Assembly (NCBI GenBank): GCA_032717465.1
Contig: CM064655.1
Location: 17,076,902-17,140,901 of the forward strand
DNA from: Coenobita brevimanus
Lineage: Eukaryota > Arthropoda > Malacostraca > Decapoda > Coenobitidae
Direction of reading: 5' to 3'
Length of the DNA: 64,000 nucleotides
Shown: in pieces, positions 46,801 to 59,139 of the stretch
Layout of the letters: each line of letters starts with the position of its first letter
How positions within the stretch are numbered: position 1 is the first letter of the stretch
Notes under the pieces: model-generated
Told to the model about the DNA's origin: nothing
The model's database searches: none
The model's input: only the letters and a program-made list of their open reading frames with translations
Made by a program: the position numbers and the translations under genes

Positions 46801-47221
46801 GGGGCCTATGTGGTACAGTGGTAAAGTGTGCGTTTTCGTACACTGAAGATCGAGGGTTCGCGCCCCGCCAGGGTAATAAACTTTGGGAGCGTTCTTCAGG
46901 CCACGTACTGCATTGGCGGATACAAGGGGTGCTGTGGTTGAACCAGTGTCGCATACCATAAAGTATGCTTGCACCCAGTCGGCTTGCGCGGGCCGATTAC
47001 ACTTGGTTCACAGACTACACACACATCCAAAGCCACACCAACACTACAATAACACTTACAGTACAAGCACTTCTCACCCTACATACAATCTCTACTAGAC
47101 AGCCTAAGCCACTTGGTAGAGATAAATTGGCTGTATCGTCCCCACTTCGGTCGGGATAGGCCGGTCCTGCAGTGGACACTCAAACGGCTGATGAGATGAT
47201 ATATATATATATATATATATT
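46801..47221 (+). repeat. tRNA-derived SINE, copy 2, in (AT)n
   Basis: Starts GGGGCCTATG after AATATATAT. A-box-like TGGTACAGTGG at 46811-46821, B-box-like GGTTCGCGCCC at 46855. Colinear with 37601-37998 to the shared end GGCTGATGAGATG, then (AT)n to 47221. Differences are scattered substitutions and small indels (for example an extra CAGTA near 47060), so both are old but recognisably from one source. Confidence 0.88.
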
Positions 47222-47279
47222 GGTAGAACATACAGTATTTTTTTTTTTTTTTTGGCTTTTCCTGGTTTCATCCTTTAGG

Positions 47280-47558
47280 TCTCCTTCCTACCCATTCTTC
47301 CATCTTCATTCACCTTGTGTCCCCCATTCACCCTTCCTTTGGTCAACGCACTTTTCTTTTGTTTTTTCCCTTTTACTCTTGGCTCCCTCTTCCTAATTCT
47401 CCCTCAGCACCCCCTCCCCCATTCCTCCCCCTTCCTCCCTTCAGCTCGCTTTCTCCCTTTCACTTAGCCTATTCATTGCTTCATCTCGCCTCTCCCCCAC
47501 TCCTTTCTTGCCCTCAGTCATCATCATTATTTTTATCCGTTCTTAGTTTCCTTCCTTT

Positions 47559-47618
<60 letters not shown>

Positions 47619-48456
47619 CCATTCTTCCACTGCGTCCCTGTTTCTTCTATACACCTTTCCCTCTGCCAAGCTCGATCCCTTCATATCCCTTCAAGCCACC
47701 GTTGTTCCTCACTGTCCGACCTATCCTGTTTCTGTCCCTCTTTTTCTGCCATCTCCATCCCCAGTCTTCATCCCCATCCTTTTATACGGTCGTCGTTGTG
47801 CCATCTTCCTCCCTTTCACTTTTTTTCAGCCTCACCTTTGTTCATCAGTCTCCCTTCTCCCGTAGTCTCTGTTCCTGTCTACCTGTATTTTCAGCTGCCC
47901 CCATCCCGTTTGTCTTTGTCCACGTCCACCTTTGTCCAGTGTGAATTTCTTTTCGTTTTCCTCCCTCCCCAGTTTCCTTGTCTGTTCCTGTTCTCGTTCT
48001 TTTTCCTCCTTTCCTTAAGTTCTGCCCAACCCCATCACCAATTCATATTTTTTCTTCTATGCTTATACTCGTCCTTTTTGACATCCTCCTCAGTTCTCTC
48101 CGATCCCATTACCAGTGCTTATCCTCTCCCCCCCTCAACCTTTATTTATTTATTTATTTATTTATTTTGTGTGTGTCCGTCCCCCGTGTGCGTCGCCTAT
48201 CCGTCTTAGCCATTATACTCATCCCTGTGCCACCCTTCTACTCCTCAGTGCCCACCCCCCCTTCCCAGTGCCTGTGTGAGTGTTTGTTCGTCCCCAGGGA
48301 GAGCGCTCTCACCTGCCCCCCGGACCCCACCCGTGCACCCTTCTCTCCCGCTGTCTCCACCCCACCCTCCTTTCCTCTCCATGACTTCCACCTGTCTTCC
48401 TCTAACCATCCCTTCCTCTGCTCTTGCCCTCTTTCTTTCTTTTTTTTTTTCTTTTT

Positions 48457-48494
<38 letters not shown>

Positions 48495-49000
48495 TCTCTC
48501 CCTACCTGCTCTCCCCCCTCATGACTTCTGCCTCATCCTCTCCCTTTCCCTGTGGTTCTCATTCTCTTCATCCTCCCTCTTTCTGCATGCTGCTCTCCCT
48601 CCTTACTTTTCCCTCTGTGATTTCTACCTGCTATTCTCTCATCCTCCCCCCTTCCATCCTTCTCATCTATACGGTACCCGTCATCCTCTCCCTCTGTCCC
48701 CCTTCCCTGCCTGTTCTCTTCTCCGTTATCCTCACTTCCTGCTTTCCTTCCTGCCTGTCGTCTGTGTCATTCTCCCTTCCATCCTTTCGTGTCACTAAGT
48801 TCTGCGTGTCATTCTCTCTCCCTGCTTTCCTTCTCCCCCACCCGATGTCTGTCTGCCTCTGTGGTCTGCCTACCTCTCTCCATCCGTCCCTCCCTTCCTT
48901 CTTCCCCCATCACTGAGTTGTCATTTTCTCCATACTTTGTTCCTCCACTACTCTGTGCTATCCTTCGTTCTCCGCCTTATCTTCTTCCTGTCATCACGCC
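47280..49000 (+). repeat. Pyrimidine-rich region
   Basis: Plus strand dominated by C/T with (CT)n at 47563-47613, a (TTTA)n run at 48143-48167, T runs at 48440-48462 and a short TG run at 48463-48489. A 312-codon Ser/Phe/Leu/Pro-rich frame at 47978-48916 is composition-derived. Confidence 0.8.
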
Positions 49001-49078
49001 TCCCACCTACTCGAAAATATGAACATTTTATTATCGTACTTTTACCTTAACTTGGCCCAGATTCTTGTCCTTTTGCGG

Positions 49079-49079
49079 C

Positions 49080-49110
<31 letters not shown>

Positions 49111-49139
49111 GCCGCGATAGCGATGCTGTTATTGTTTTC

Positions 49140-49214
<75 letters not shown>
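49079..49214. repeat. Poly(T) and (GT)n
   Basis: T run of about 27 at 49079-49105 and a perfect GT array at 49144-49214. Confidence 0.95.
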
Positions 49215-49216
<2 letters not shown>

Positions 49217-49440
49217 GCACGATAACTTTGCAACAGCTGAAGATATTATCACAAAATTATACTGGTGTTTAGTAGGGATGAAAATCTCGGACGAGTTCGA
49301 AATTGGTGAAAGTAGGTCAAGGTCAAGGTCATATTCCGAGCCGCGCTAGATATCTATGGGCTTGCGGCCAGTGTGATTTCTCCCTTGGGGAGCCTCTGGC
49401 TTTTTTTTTCTTTTACCTCGTAGCTCAGTAGCAAAAAAGA
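49215..49440 (+). repeat. Possible old dispersed repeat with GGTCAAGGTCAAGGTCA
   Basis: Sequence GATAACTTTGCAACAGCTG, then GATGAAAATCTCGGACGAG, then a triple GGTCAAGGTCA block at about 49316-49333. I recall this phrase order from non-coding repeats of marine invertebrates. No second copy lies in this window. Confidence 0.3.
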
Positions 49441-49445
49441 GAATG

Positions 49446-49763
49446 CTACTGATCTACATCCTTTCCATAGCGCAACTTCGTGATTAGCATCATACTGTAG
49501 TATAAATCTATTACAGCTCGGCATTCAAGATTGAGATACCGTATGTCAGTTTTATGCCAGGTTATAGTACGAAGTAAAAGAGCATAGTGTACGAGAATGT
49601 GATTAACCTCCACCATTTCTGGCAGAACTTCACTATCATTTTTTCCTATGCTCAGGTTACCTTCAGGACATATTTGCCATAAGACAGATCTCTCGTAATG
49701 AAAGAGGGGCACGAGAAGCATACAGTAATGGTAATAAACAGACCATTTCTTGAATCCCGTCAC
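49446..49763 (-). other. Unassigned open segment overlapping a dispersed repeat
   Basis: The minus strand is open for about 105 codons, including WHKTDIRYLNLECRAVIDLY. The part encoding LNLEC overlaps a phrase (CATTCAAGATTGAGA on plus) that recurs at about 56340 as CATTCAAGATTAAGA in similar context. The repeat explanation is preferred over a gene. Confidence 0.15.
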
Positions 49764-50260
49764 TACAGTATATCGTCTTTATTATTCTTGCTTACCCTCA
49801 GTGATTTTTTAAAATTCACCTTTGGATAAACCTGTGTCATACTGAGTGAGGAAAACGTATGCAGGAACAATTATTAGCCTCTCCAGTCTCAGCAGGTAGC
49901 TTAATTTATATTTTATTCTCGCTGTCTCCTGGCGATTTTATGCAGCGTTAGGACAGGCTTTTTGAACTGATGGGGTTATGTGCAGCTTTCATTAGCCACT
50001 AAACCTCCACGGGGATTGAGCAAAATCGTCTTGTTCCTCAGGCTAAATGGGTAATAGCCCTCTCATGGTCGGGACAAGTCTATAATTTTGTTCCAGTCAG
50101 TGCTAGACGATTTTATTCAGCTGAGAATAAGGTTAGGATCCTGGGATAGTTAATACTGATACTAGTAACCCTGTCTTCAGCTGGCGCCAGACGATTATAT
50201 TCAGCTGGCGCCAGACGATTATATTCAGCTGAGATTGAGGACTGTTGTCTTGGAGGCGCA
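49755..50260. repeat. Foldback-family cluster, several copies
   Basis: Left-arm traces at 49757-49850. Then a unit with both arms: left 49911-49979 (ATTTTATTCTCGCTGTC, TCCTGGCGATTTTATGCAGC, TTTTGAACTGATGGGGTTA), centre TGTGCAGCTTTCATT, right about 50000-50050 (AAACCTCCACGGGGATTGAG, CAAAATCGTCTTG). Further left arms at 50060-50130 and 50178-50250 (CAGACGATTATATTCAGCTG). A perfect 24-bp tandem duplication lies at 50178-50225. Confidence 0.65.
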
Positions 50261-50615
50261 CGAGGCTTGGTAACACCTCTTCCTTAACCAATTACTTTAC
50301 AAATGACACCTGCACACTCGTGTATATCGGCTGTATTGCTTGATATCGACGTAGTTTGGCATCAGCAGTATACAAGAGGCTATTGAGGCGTCATGTACAG
50401 AAGAAATCAATGTAATGTGTAGAATAAATCGCAAAGGAAGAAGTGCTAGGGAATCTCCGGAGCCACTTTATACAACAACCCTGAGTTACATTAGCATGAG
50501 AGTGTTGGGTTCGCCCTTTCCTGTCGGTGTGGGCAGGGAGGGGCGGCTTGTGCACAGAGCTCTGGAATCTTAGGCTGTCTCCCCATACCGTTATCCACCC
50601 CGCTTACGTAAAGCA

Positions 50616-50648
50616 AGTGAGAGAGAGAGAGTGAGAGAGAGAGAGAGG
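50616..50648. repeat. (GA)n microsatellite
   Basis: GA run with one GTG interruption. Confidence 0.9.
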
Positions 50649-50762
50649 AGGTTGTTGCCTGTGTTATTTTGTCTGTTTGGAGTTCACTTTCCTCTTTTTT
50701 TTTTTTTTCGAGACACTTTTTTCATGTTTGTCCTTCCTCATTCACCCTCACACTCCACCGCC

Positions 50763-51281
<519 letters not shown>

Positions 51282-51401
51282 GTCGTTGTGCAGTCCTTGC
51301 CTGTTGCCTCTCTCTCTTTCTTCTTCCCTCTTATCTCAATTTCTTTCTTTGCCACTTAATTTTTTTTACTTCCTTTCCTCTATTCTCTTTCACGTCTCGC
51401 C

Positions 51402-51421
51402 TTTGCGCGCGCGCGCGCTCG

Positions 51422-51466
<45 letters not shown>
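51402..51466. repeat. (GC)n followed by (TG)n
   Basis: A GCGCGCGCGCGC run at about 51405-51418, a TCGTTT spacer, then TG to 51466. Confidence 0.95.
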
Positions 51467-51468
<2 letters not shown>

Positions 51469-51739
51469 GTCAGATAACACCAGGTCCCATCTCCTTTTGT
51501 CAGTTTTATTGTCTCGTCTTGCTACTTTTTTAATATCTTCAGTCCCTTTCTTATTGCCACTCCATCACTTTGATCTGCCATTCCTCATTCTGTATCATAC
51601 GTCTGTCTCCCCTGTTGACCATATACTTCTCTGTTTCCCCGTCTCCCTTCCCTTTCTTTCCTCATTCCTATTGCCCCTCTCTTTCCTCTTGCTGCCCTTT
51701 CTCTTATTGCCTGCCTGATATCTTTGTCAGGAAACAGAA

Positions 51740-52120
51740 CATGTCATTGTCGATATTAAATGTAAAATCTACCAGGACGCTCTTTCTCAAATATTGTGGC
51801 GATATGTACTGCGTTGTGAAAAAAGAGGAATTTAGGTACCGGTATTTTTTCTTCCCCATTATTTTAGGTACCAGTGTGTTAGCATTTAATACATCGTGAT
51901 GCTTTTGCAAGAACTCTGAATTAATATCTAGTTTTCGCTTGTAAGGGAAAGTTCTGTTATGTAGTGGATTCAGAAAATTATGGAGATTTTAGGAAGTATT
52001 TCTTGTTTCCAATTAAATGTTACTGAAAAACTTCTTTATTGTGATGTAATATTCAGCGTTTTGGGATTAATTTCCTGAATCAGTTATGTTCCCTTGTCAG
52101 TGTCAAACTTCCGCACACAG
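51740..52120. other. Unique AT-rich stretch, no gene seen
   Basis: Mixed sequence with no supported coding or repeat feature. Confidence 0.4.
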
Positions 52121-52159
52121 GATGAGTTGCGAGTGTACAGTATAGTAGAGCTTTTAAAA

Positions 52160-53620
52160 TCAGCATGTCCCTTCCTACCTCCCCCCTCCATTCTCTACTC
52201 CCTTCTCTCTTCCCTTTTTCTCCTCTCTCATTTTCTCCTGCCTCCCTCTCTCCCCGTGCCTCCGTCTCTGCTCTCCGCCATCCCCCGGAGCGTGTGTGAG
52301 TGAAGGTGTTTGAGAGGTAAACAGGTCGGGTGGAGGGCGGCGGGACCGGCAGGCAGTCTTTCACCAACTTCCCTCCCTCTCTCCACCCACACACTCACAT
52401 TCACACTCCACCTTTGCAGTCACACTCCCTCAGCTCTCCACCCTCAGCTTCATATTCCATCTACTCTCCACCTCACACTCATCTCTCAGACTGCCCTCAT
52501 CTTCAACCTTCACCCTGCCCTCATCTTCAACCTTCACCCTGCCTACCCACTCCACCCCTACTCTTCAAACTCAACCTTTCATTTCACCATCACCCTCCAC
52601 CCTCACAGTTTGCTTTAATCCTCCACCCTCACAGTTTGCTTTAATCCTCCACCCACACTCCACCTTCATTCTAGCTTCGTACACCCTCCACAGCTTCACT
52701 ATCTACTTTTACATTCCACTGTCTTATACTCCTCCCCCATCTGTTTGACACCCCTTCACCCCAGCCCCACCCTACTTTCACACCCTAACCCCACACTCAT
52801 GCTCCAACCACACACTCACTCCCAACCCCTTACTCATACCCCAAACCCACACTCACACCGCAACCCCAATCCCCCTCCCACACCCCCAGCTTCACATTCC
52901 TCTTTGCCTCCCTTCCTTACCTGAACCTTGGCAGCTCCTCCTAACCCCGTATATCACCATTCACATTACTCACATTCCACTGCCCCATCCTGTCCCTCCC
53001 TTTGAGCCCCATCTCATCGTTATGGTCAGTCATGCGTGCTCTCTCTCGCTCTCACGGATCATTTTTGGTCTTTGAATCCAGACTCTTGCTTGGTTATTTT
53101 CATTCTCACCCTCACATTCCACTTTCCTCACTCTTAACTCTCACGCTTTAACGCCGTCGCCCTTACAGGTATCCTCCATCACTCTCACACTCATTCACAA
53201 TAACCCAGCTATCACTGTTACACTCTCCCATCTCCACTCTCTCCGTCACACTCTCCGACCCTCACACTCCCGCCCTCACTCTCACCATCACACTCCACCA
53301 CCTTCACTCTTACCCTCACACTCCACCACATTCGCCCTTACCCTCACACTCCACCACCTTCGCCCTTACCCTCACACATCACCACCTTCACTCACCCTCA
53401 CACACCACCACCTTCACTCACCCTCACACACCACCACCTTGACTCTTACTGTCTCACTTCACCACCTTTATTCTCACTTTCATATATTCCCAAGCCCTCT
53501 TCTTCACACTTACTCATCACATCACTCTCCCTCCCTCTCCTACTTTCCCACACGTTCACTCTCATACCTTTCACTGTCACAGCTTCGGTTGTCTGCTGAC
53601 TGCCCAGTGAAGATGCATAC
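52160..53620 (+). repeat. C/A/T-rich block with short tandem repeats
   Basis: Pyrimidine-rich to about 52280, then CACTCCACC/CCTCACA low complexity. Local tandems include CATCTTCAACCTTCACCCTG (52498-52540) and a CTCCACCCTCACAGTTTGC duplication (52587-52645). A roughly 28-bp CACTCCACCACCTTC...TTACCCT unit follows at 53280-53420. Confidence 0.8.
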
Positions 53621-53689
53621 TGACTGAATGCTGACTGCTGACACATGTATTTCTCTTGTTTGGCTGACGTGTGGATTCTTCTCATTGTT

Positions 53690-53770
53690 AATTCCTTCAC
53701 CATAGAGCGTTTATTTTTACCTGAAAAAGAACCTTAACCTCATTTTACCTCATTTGATGGCCAAGTGTAG
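53690..53770 (+). repeat. Foldback-family trace
   Basis: ATTCCTTCACCATAGAGCG and TTTATTTTTACCTGAAAAAG resemble the lead and arm blocks. Weak. Confidence 0.3.
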
Positions 53771-54136
53771 TCAAGCTGGAGGGTTTGACCAGTAATCAAG
53801 AAGACTCATTCCTACCTCATAACCAAGATTCATCGAAATTTCATGTAACCGCGAATGAGTATTCAAGTGATGGGAGTGGCCCAGAAATGAAAATATGATG
53901 GCTATACGAGTACCAGGAGCCTTTCTTGTGCTGAATTAAACAGCGTGAAGCAACAAAAAGAAACTAAGGAAATATTGCCATAGTCCCGAAGCGGTTAGTG
54001 TTTGTTCTTAATTCCTACAGAGGACTTTCTGGAACCTTTTTTTTTTTTTCCCTACAGGAGGTACCCGGAATAAAATTAAAAGACGTTATCCTACAGAAGG
54101 GATTGTTTATCTACTCTTTCTGTAAGCAGTCTGTCT

Positions 54137-54375
54137 GTGTAAATCCGGACCTGTGCAACTTATGTAAATCCTGTCCTATGTAACCTTTTTGTGTAAATCC
54201 TGACCTATGCAGCCTTTGTGTAAATCCTGACCTATGCAGCCTTTCTATGTAAATCCTGACCTATGCAGCCTTCCTATGTAAATCCTGACCTATGCAACCT
54301 TCTAGCTGCCTTCAGTATAAATTCTGACTTATGTAAATCCCCACTTTAGCAATCCTTCCGTGTAAATCGCGGGCT
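54137..54375 (+). repeat. 27-29-bp tandem array decaying at both ends
   Basis: TAAATCCTGACCTATGCAGC units start at 54194, 54221, 54250 and 54279, with more diverged units on both sides (TAAATCCGGACCTGTGCAAC, TAAATCCCCACTTTAGCAAT). Confidence 0.9.
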
Positions 54376-54439
54376 ATTTACACTGCGTCTGAAGTAAATT
54401 TAAGTGGGTGTACGGTGGGTGAGAGATGAAAGCGAGTGG

Positions 54440-55080
54440 CTGGAGCGGCTGTGATGGAAGATTGAGGTGGAGTGGTGGAGGAGGGCCCACTTGGGGGGTG
54501 GGGGGATGGAGGTGGCTGGGGAGGAAAGGTTAGGAGAAGGGGGAGTGAAGAGGAAAGGGAGGGAAAGGTTTGACAGGGGGAAGGGGGGCAGTGTTAGGAA
54601 ATTGGGAGATAGGGGAAGGGGAGAGAAAAGATCAGGAAATGGGAGGGGGAAGGGGAGGCGATAGATTAGGAAAGGGAGAGGTGAAAAGAGGGGAAGTGTT
54701 AGGAAATTAGGAGAGAAGAGAAAGCTTTAGGAGAAGGGGAAGGGAAGGGGAAAGATTAGGAAAGGGAAAGGGAAGGGAAAGATCAGGAATGGGGAACGGG
54801 AGGGAAGTGTTTTCAAGGAATGGAGAGGAAAGATCAAAATGGGGGAAAGGAAGGGAAAAGGTTACGAAAGAATGTGGCGAGGGAAAAGGTTAAGAGAATG
54901 GGGGAGAGAAGGGGAAGAGTTAAGGGAAAGGAAATAGGAGGGGAAGGGAAAGAGAACTGTTAGGAGAAAGAAGGGGAAGTGGGTGCTGGATATACAAGGA
55001 GATGACAAAGGGAATGAAGGGGGAAGGGGAGGGAAATGCAAGGAGATGACGAAGGAGGTGGATGGGGAAGGGAGGAAGGT
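54440..55080 (+). repeat. Purine-rich tract (GGGGAAGGG / AGGAAAGG)
   Basis: About 640 bp almost without pyrimidines except in TTAGGA/GTTTG words. A GGGAAAGGTTAGGA-type phrase recurs at 15-45 bp spacing. Confidence 0.8.
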
Positions 55081-55448
55081 GAGATTGAAGATGTCGGGAT
55101 TGCCTTGTGCTCAGCTTTTACTTATTCACCTCATTTGTCGTTTTAGTATTCTAAGGTGGGGTGATAATGGTGGTGGTGGCGGTGGTAGATAAATGATTAT
55201 TGCTTCACTAATTACATGCAGTGTCAGTGGCCTCCAGGTATGATTTTTGGTAGGCTTGATTAGTAAAAAAAAATTAAATCGAGGTATAGAGCTCAGGAGA
55301 AACTACTCCATATATCCACCCTCAGCATTTCCAGGGATTAAAGCACATTGTCAGATAACGTCCATAGTGCGTAAAGTGTAATTGTTGATACTATTGATTG
55401 CTGAAAGACGAGCATCACAGACACCTACGCTCATTGTTTCCTGGCAGT

Positions 55449-55615
55449 CTTAAGTTTAAGGTTTCCCCATGTTTGGAGACCTAAAGTTTAAGGTTGTTCC
55501 TTGTATCGAGGCCTGAAGTTTAATATTGTTCTATGTATTGGGGCTTAAAGCTTAAAGTTGTTCCATGTATCGAGGCGTAAAATTTACGATTGTTCCATGT
55601 TTCGAGGCGTACAAT
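55449..55615 (+). repeat. 32-bp tandem repeat, five units
   Basis: AAGTTTAAGGTTGTTCC plus ATGTATCGAGGC-type unit, with starts at 55452, 55484, 55516, 55548 and 55580 (exactly 32-bp spacing) and 10-25 percent substitutions. Confidence 0.92.
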
Positions 55616-55907
55616 ACGGAAGAGAGAGGGAGAGGAGCAGCTCGGACACCTCCCTCCCCCCCTCCCATTGTTCTCAGAGATCAAATACTAAGCTAATTGT
55701 CTGGACGGCTGCGTCATGTTGGGAAAGTCTGCACGTCTGGCTTAGATTAATTCGTGATGGACGCCTGGGGGCCATTGTTCCCAGTTAACACCTGAACCGG
55801 CGTCATCAGCTCCCCACGCGTAGTCCAGTACCGGATCACTTCTTGCTTGTACAATTTACTTATGCATTTTTCAGCCAATTATTCTGTAACGCTGTTTATA
55901 TCTTTGT

Positions 55908-56130
55908 AATGACGCCTGGTGGTCTATTGGGTTAAGGCGCCCCAGCCGAATAGAGTTTGTAAGGGCTTCCGTCTGAGGGCGGATAGGGTTCATTGCTTAC
56001 ATAATGCCACTCAGGGGTGTTGAGGCCGGTCACTCTTGCCTAAAGTGTCGTGATAAAGGAGGCTTGTTCCGAGTCCCTACGCTCCGTTTTGTATGAGGCA
56101 AAATGGGACTAGATGGATTGATGGATGACT
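55908..56130 (+). repeat. Probable tRNA-derived SINE, third type
   Basis: A-box-like TGGTCTATTGGGTTAAGG at 55920 and a weak B-box-like GGGTTCATTGC at about 55986. The body ends in ATGGATTGATGGATGAC, a possible short tandem 3' tail. No second copy in the window. Confidence 0.45.
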
Positions 56131-56734
56131 GTATCTTTGTAATACCTACATTTAGCCTACTGTACTGATAAGATACAAGAGAAATGAACCAGCCGTATGC
56201 AGAGATATACTACAGTTCTTATAATTTAACATGGCGGGGATATGCGTCCGTTTGCTGCCTGCTTCCCAGAGCTGTGACAGAACACTTCCTCATGACTAGT
56301 ACCGTACTCCAGTATTAATCTCCTCATTTTACAACTCAGCATTCAAGATTAAGAGATTGCAACTTTATGGCCAATGAAAGCGAGCAGAATCCAGTAAGGT
56401 TGTACGAGTCTAAAGCCTCATATATTCTGCAAACCCGCCGTAGGTCTCGTATTCCCTTGGGCTAGCACCTCATCCGTGTTTGTTTTGACAGGCGGCTCGT
56501 TATTGCTGTCTTATGTCTTATTTGTCTGATCTGTCTCGGTATTAAAAAACTACAAATTACATACATGGGATTAAAAAGGAATAATAGATGATAAATTTCT
56601 TTACTAGTCTCTCTGTTTCAAATGTTAAAAACTATCGATAACATACAGGGGATTAATAAGATATAATGGGTAATATAAATTAATGAGAGGTGTAATAGTA
56701 GATGATTAACGGGGTGACTGTATTACTTGGTGTG

Positions 56735-56756
56735 TGTGAGAGAGAGAGAGAGAGAG
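56735..56756. repeat. Short (GA)n run
   Basis: GTGTGTGAG leading to a GA run. Confidence 0.85.
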
Positions 56757-56859
56757 AATGTGAGTTAGTGGGTAGTTGAGGGGGTGAATGGAGGTGAATA
56801 GGGTGCTTAGTGGGTGAGCTGATGGGAGCGTCAAATGGATATGGTGGCTGGTGGGTTGG

Positions 56860-57505
56860 TTCAGTGGGTACTCGTAGATGGTTGGAAGAGTGGGTGAGTG
56901 ACTGGGGAAGCAGGTGGGTGGGTGGATGGGGAGTAGGTTGGTGGGTAAGTGGGTGGTGGGTGGGAGAGTAGGTGGGTAGGCAAGTGTGTGGGTGGGAGGG
57001 ATGATAGGTGGGTAGGTAAGTATGTGGGTGGATGAATAAGTAGGTGGATGAATAAGTAGGTGGATAGGTACGTGGCTTGGTGTGGGGGGAGTGGGGGGTG
57101 GATGGGTGAATAGGTGGGTAGGTAAGTGTGTGGGTGGGCAAGTAGGTGGGTTGGCAAGTGGGTGGATGGGCGAATAGGTAGTCAAGTAACTGGGTGGGTG
57201 GGCGAGTAGGTGGGTTGGTAACTGAGTAAGTGGGCGAGTAGGTGAGTAGGTACCTTTGTGGGTAGGCGAGTAGGTGGGTAGGTAACTGGGTGGGTGGGTG
57301 AATAGGTGTGCAGGTAATTGGATGGGTGGGCGAGTAGGTGGGTAGGTGTTTAGGTAACTAGGTGGGTGGGTGAATAGGTGGGTAGGTAATTGGATGGGTG
57401 GGCGAGTAGGTGGGTAGGCAGCTGGGTAGATGGACGAGTAGGTGGGTAGGCAGCTGGGTGGGTGGGCGAGTAGGTGGTTAGGTAAGCAGGTGGGTGGGCA
57501 TGACA
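56860..57505 (+). repeat. GGTN-type tetranucleotide-derived array
   Basis: GGTGGGTAGGTAACTGGGTG-type sequence in which most steps are 4-bp GGTA/GGTG/AGTA units. Longer 28-32-bp super-units are visible near the right end (CAGCTGGGT at 57419 and 57451). Minus-strand Pro/Thr/His/Leu frames follow from the repeat. Confidence 0.88.
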
Positions 57506-57539
57506 GATGTGTGGTGTTGCTAAATCAGGGGACCGCCCA

Positions 57540-57800
57540 TTCCAGATGTCACCCTCCCTTCCCCCCGCCCCCTACACATACGCACGCACGCACGTACACG
57601 TGCGCGCGCTCCCACGCCTCTCTGCTGCCCTGTCTCACCCCTCCAGTCCACCTACCCTCTCACCCTCCACCTCCGCCCATATCTTCCCTAAATTCCTGTC
57701 ACCCTTTAACAGCCTCCCTTTTCACTTTACCGAATTGTCCACTTCTCAGCAGTCCTCTCACTCTCCCATACTCACAAAGTGCCCGCCACGAGCATAGCAC
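57540..57800 (+). repeat. Pyrimidine-rich block with CGCACGCACG run
   Basis: C/T-rich sequence with an alternating ACGCACGCACGTACACGTGCGCGCGC stretch at about 57580-57610. Confidence 0.7.
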
Positions 57801-57899
57801 ACACACCTTCACACTATTATCTCACCACTTCAAGAAACTGTACATGTAACACCATACTCTTTAGAAACCACATCAGCCTTATTTCACTCGAGAAGTAAA

Positions 57900-58180
57900 T
57901 TTTCACATTTTAACCCTTACAGTAGAACATTCCTCAACCCAGGGTACACGTCTCTAATTGGATGAGTTAGATATAGACTCCATGAACCCTTTCATTACTG
58001 GACGTCTCCCCTGAACTGAATAAGTTACATTAGTTTGGAAGTAGGAAGGATGAAAACACAAATATAAGCCAAGGAAACACGCTTTGAACTGATGGACCCT
58101 TTCGTTAATGGACGTCCCCTCTTATAGTGAGTAAAATCCTGTGGAAGTAGAAAGAGTAATAAATTTTCGTACGTCATGTG
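57900..58180. repeat. Foldback-family right arms, two
   Basis: Blocks AACCCTTTCATTACTGGACG, TCTCCCCTGAACTGAATAAG, GGAAGTAGGAAGGATG (to about 58050) and GACCCTTTCGTTAATGGACG, AGTGAGTAAAATCCTGTGG, AAGTAGAAAGAGTAATAA (to about 58160). A centre-like GTTAGATATAGACTCCATG precedes the first. Confidence 0.55.
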
Positions 58181-58734
58181 TTGAAGGAGATAACACAATC
58201 ATAACATTAGGGAGGGCAACATCTCAAGGTAGGATGCAGCAGCGTCTGGCATCTGGGTCCCCTGACGTCAGCCGCGGTCATTTCCGGATGCTGGCTGGGA
58301 GGAGGAGCGAGGCCAAGAAGGTGAAGCTAGCGGTAAAGGTGGATTATTTCTGATTAATCGTCGGGGACGTAGCGGGACTGTGTCATGGCGGTACTGTGGC
58401 TTACGGCGGTATGTCACGACGAGGGGAGAGGAGGTGTGAGGGATGAGGCGCAGGGAAGGCAAGGGAAAGTGAAGATGAATGTTGGAAATGGAAGAAAAAG
58501 GACGAGGTGTTGGGAATGCTCGTAGACTGTGTTGTAAAGATTCTCTTGTGGGGAAGGTGCGGAAGGTGTGGAATGAATTGTGGGGAAGGGTACATTGAGA
58601 TGGGGAACGAATTACGGTAAAAGGAAGAAAGGTACTATGGAATGAGGCGCTGAGAAGACAAAGTTGGGTTGTGAGGAAGGGAAATAAAAGATGGAGAGTA
58701 GAGACCTTGTAGTACGGCAACGATTACAAAATTA

Positions 58735-59095
58735 TTTTTTTAATAACAACAGAGGAAAGGAAACCAAATGAATAAAAATAAATCCATACAGCAGATTACT
58801 GGTGTCCTCCATTCACAAAAAATCTGTAACAGTTGGACTTGAACACCTGTGGGTTGAAGTTTAGGAGGAAACAACTCTGGGGAAGCGAGTTCCAAAGAGA
58901 TGCAGTTAGGGGAATAAAAGATTTCTGATGGGCGGAAGTTCTGCAATATGGCAGTGTGACATTCCAGTCATGAGTGCTACCAGATGCCCGTGTTGCACAG
59001 GGGAAGGCATGGAGAGGTGGAACAATAAATGCAACTTCGTCAGAGCATTGCCATAAAAGTATCTGCAAGATAATGCAAGGGAGGCAACATTCCTT
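58735..59095 (-). pseudogene. Non-LTR retrotransposon reverse transcriptase C-terminal fragment
   Basis: Minus-strand remnant. From about 59095 it reads RRNVASLALSCRYFYGN, then shifts frame near 59055. It continues CSDEVAFIVPPLHAFPC, THDWNVTLPYCRTSAHQ, SFIPLTASLWNSLPQSC and a VFKSNCYRFFVNG tail before a stop. The FxPxTAxLWNSLP plus FKS pattern is typical of the extreme C-terminus of non-LTR reverse transcriptases in the jockey/CR1 range. Only the last about 110 codons survive, with no catalytic motif. A short A-rich end (AAAAAAATAA on the minus strand, about 58736) marks the 3' end. The sequence differs from the element at 29768-31217, so this is a different family. It is non-functional. Confidence 0.8.
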
Positions 59096-59139
59096 CTTAC
59101 CTGTAGGGGAGGTAGTTTGTTTGTAATAGCGGGGTTATT

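Noticed and set aside
47978..48916. 312-codon hydrophobic frame with possible membrane segments
   Set aside because: Phe/Leu/Ser enrichment follows from TTC/CTC/TCC composition, and the frame runs through (TTTA)n and (TG)n repeats.
54137..54375. CRISPR-like array
   Set aside because: Units are directly contiguous without distinct spacers and the context is eukaryotic. It is an ordinary minisatellite.
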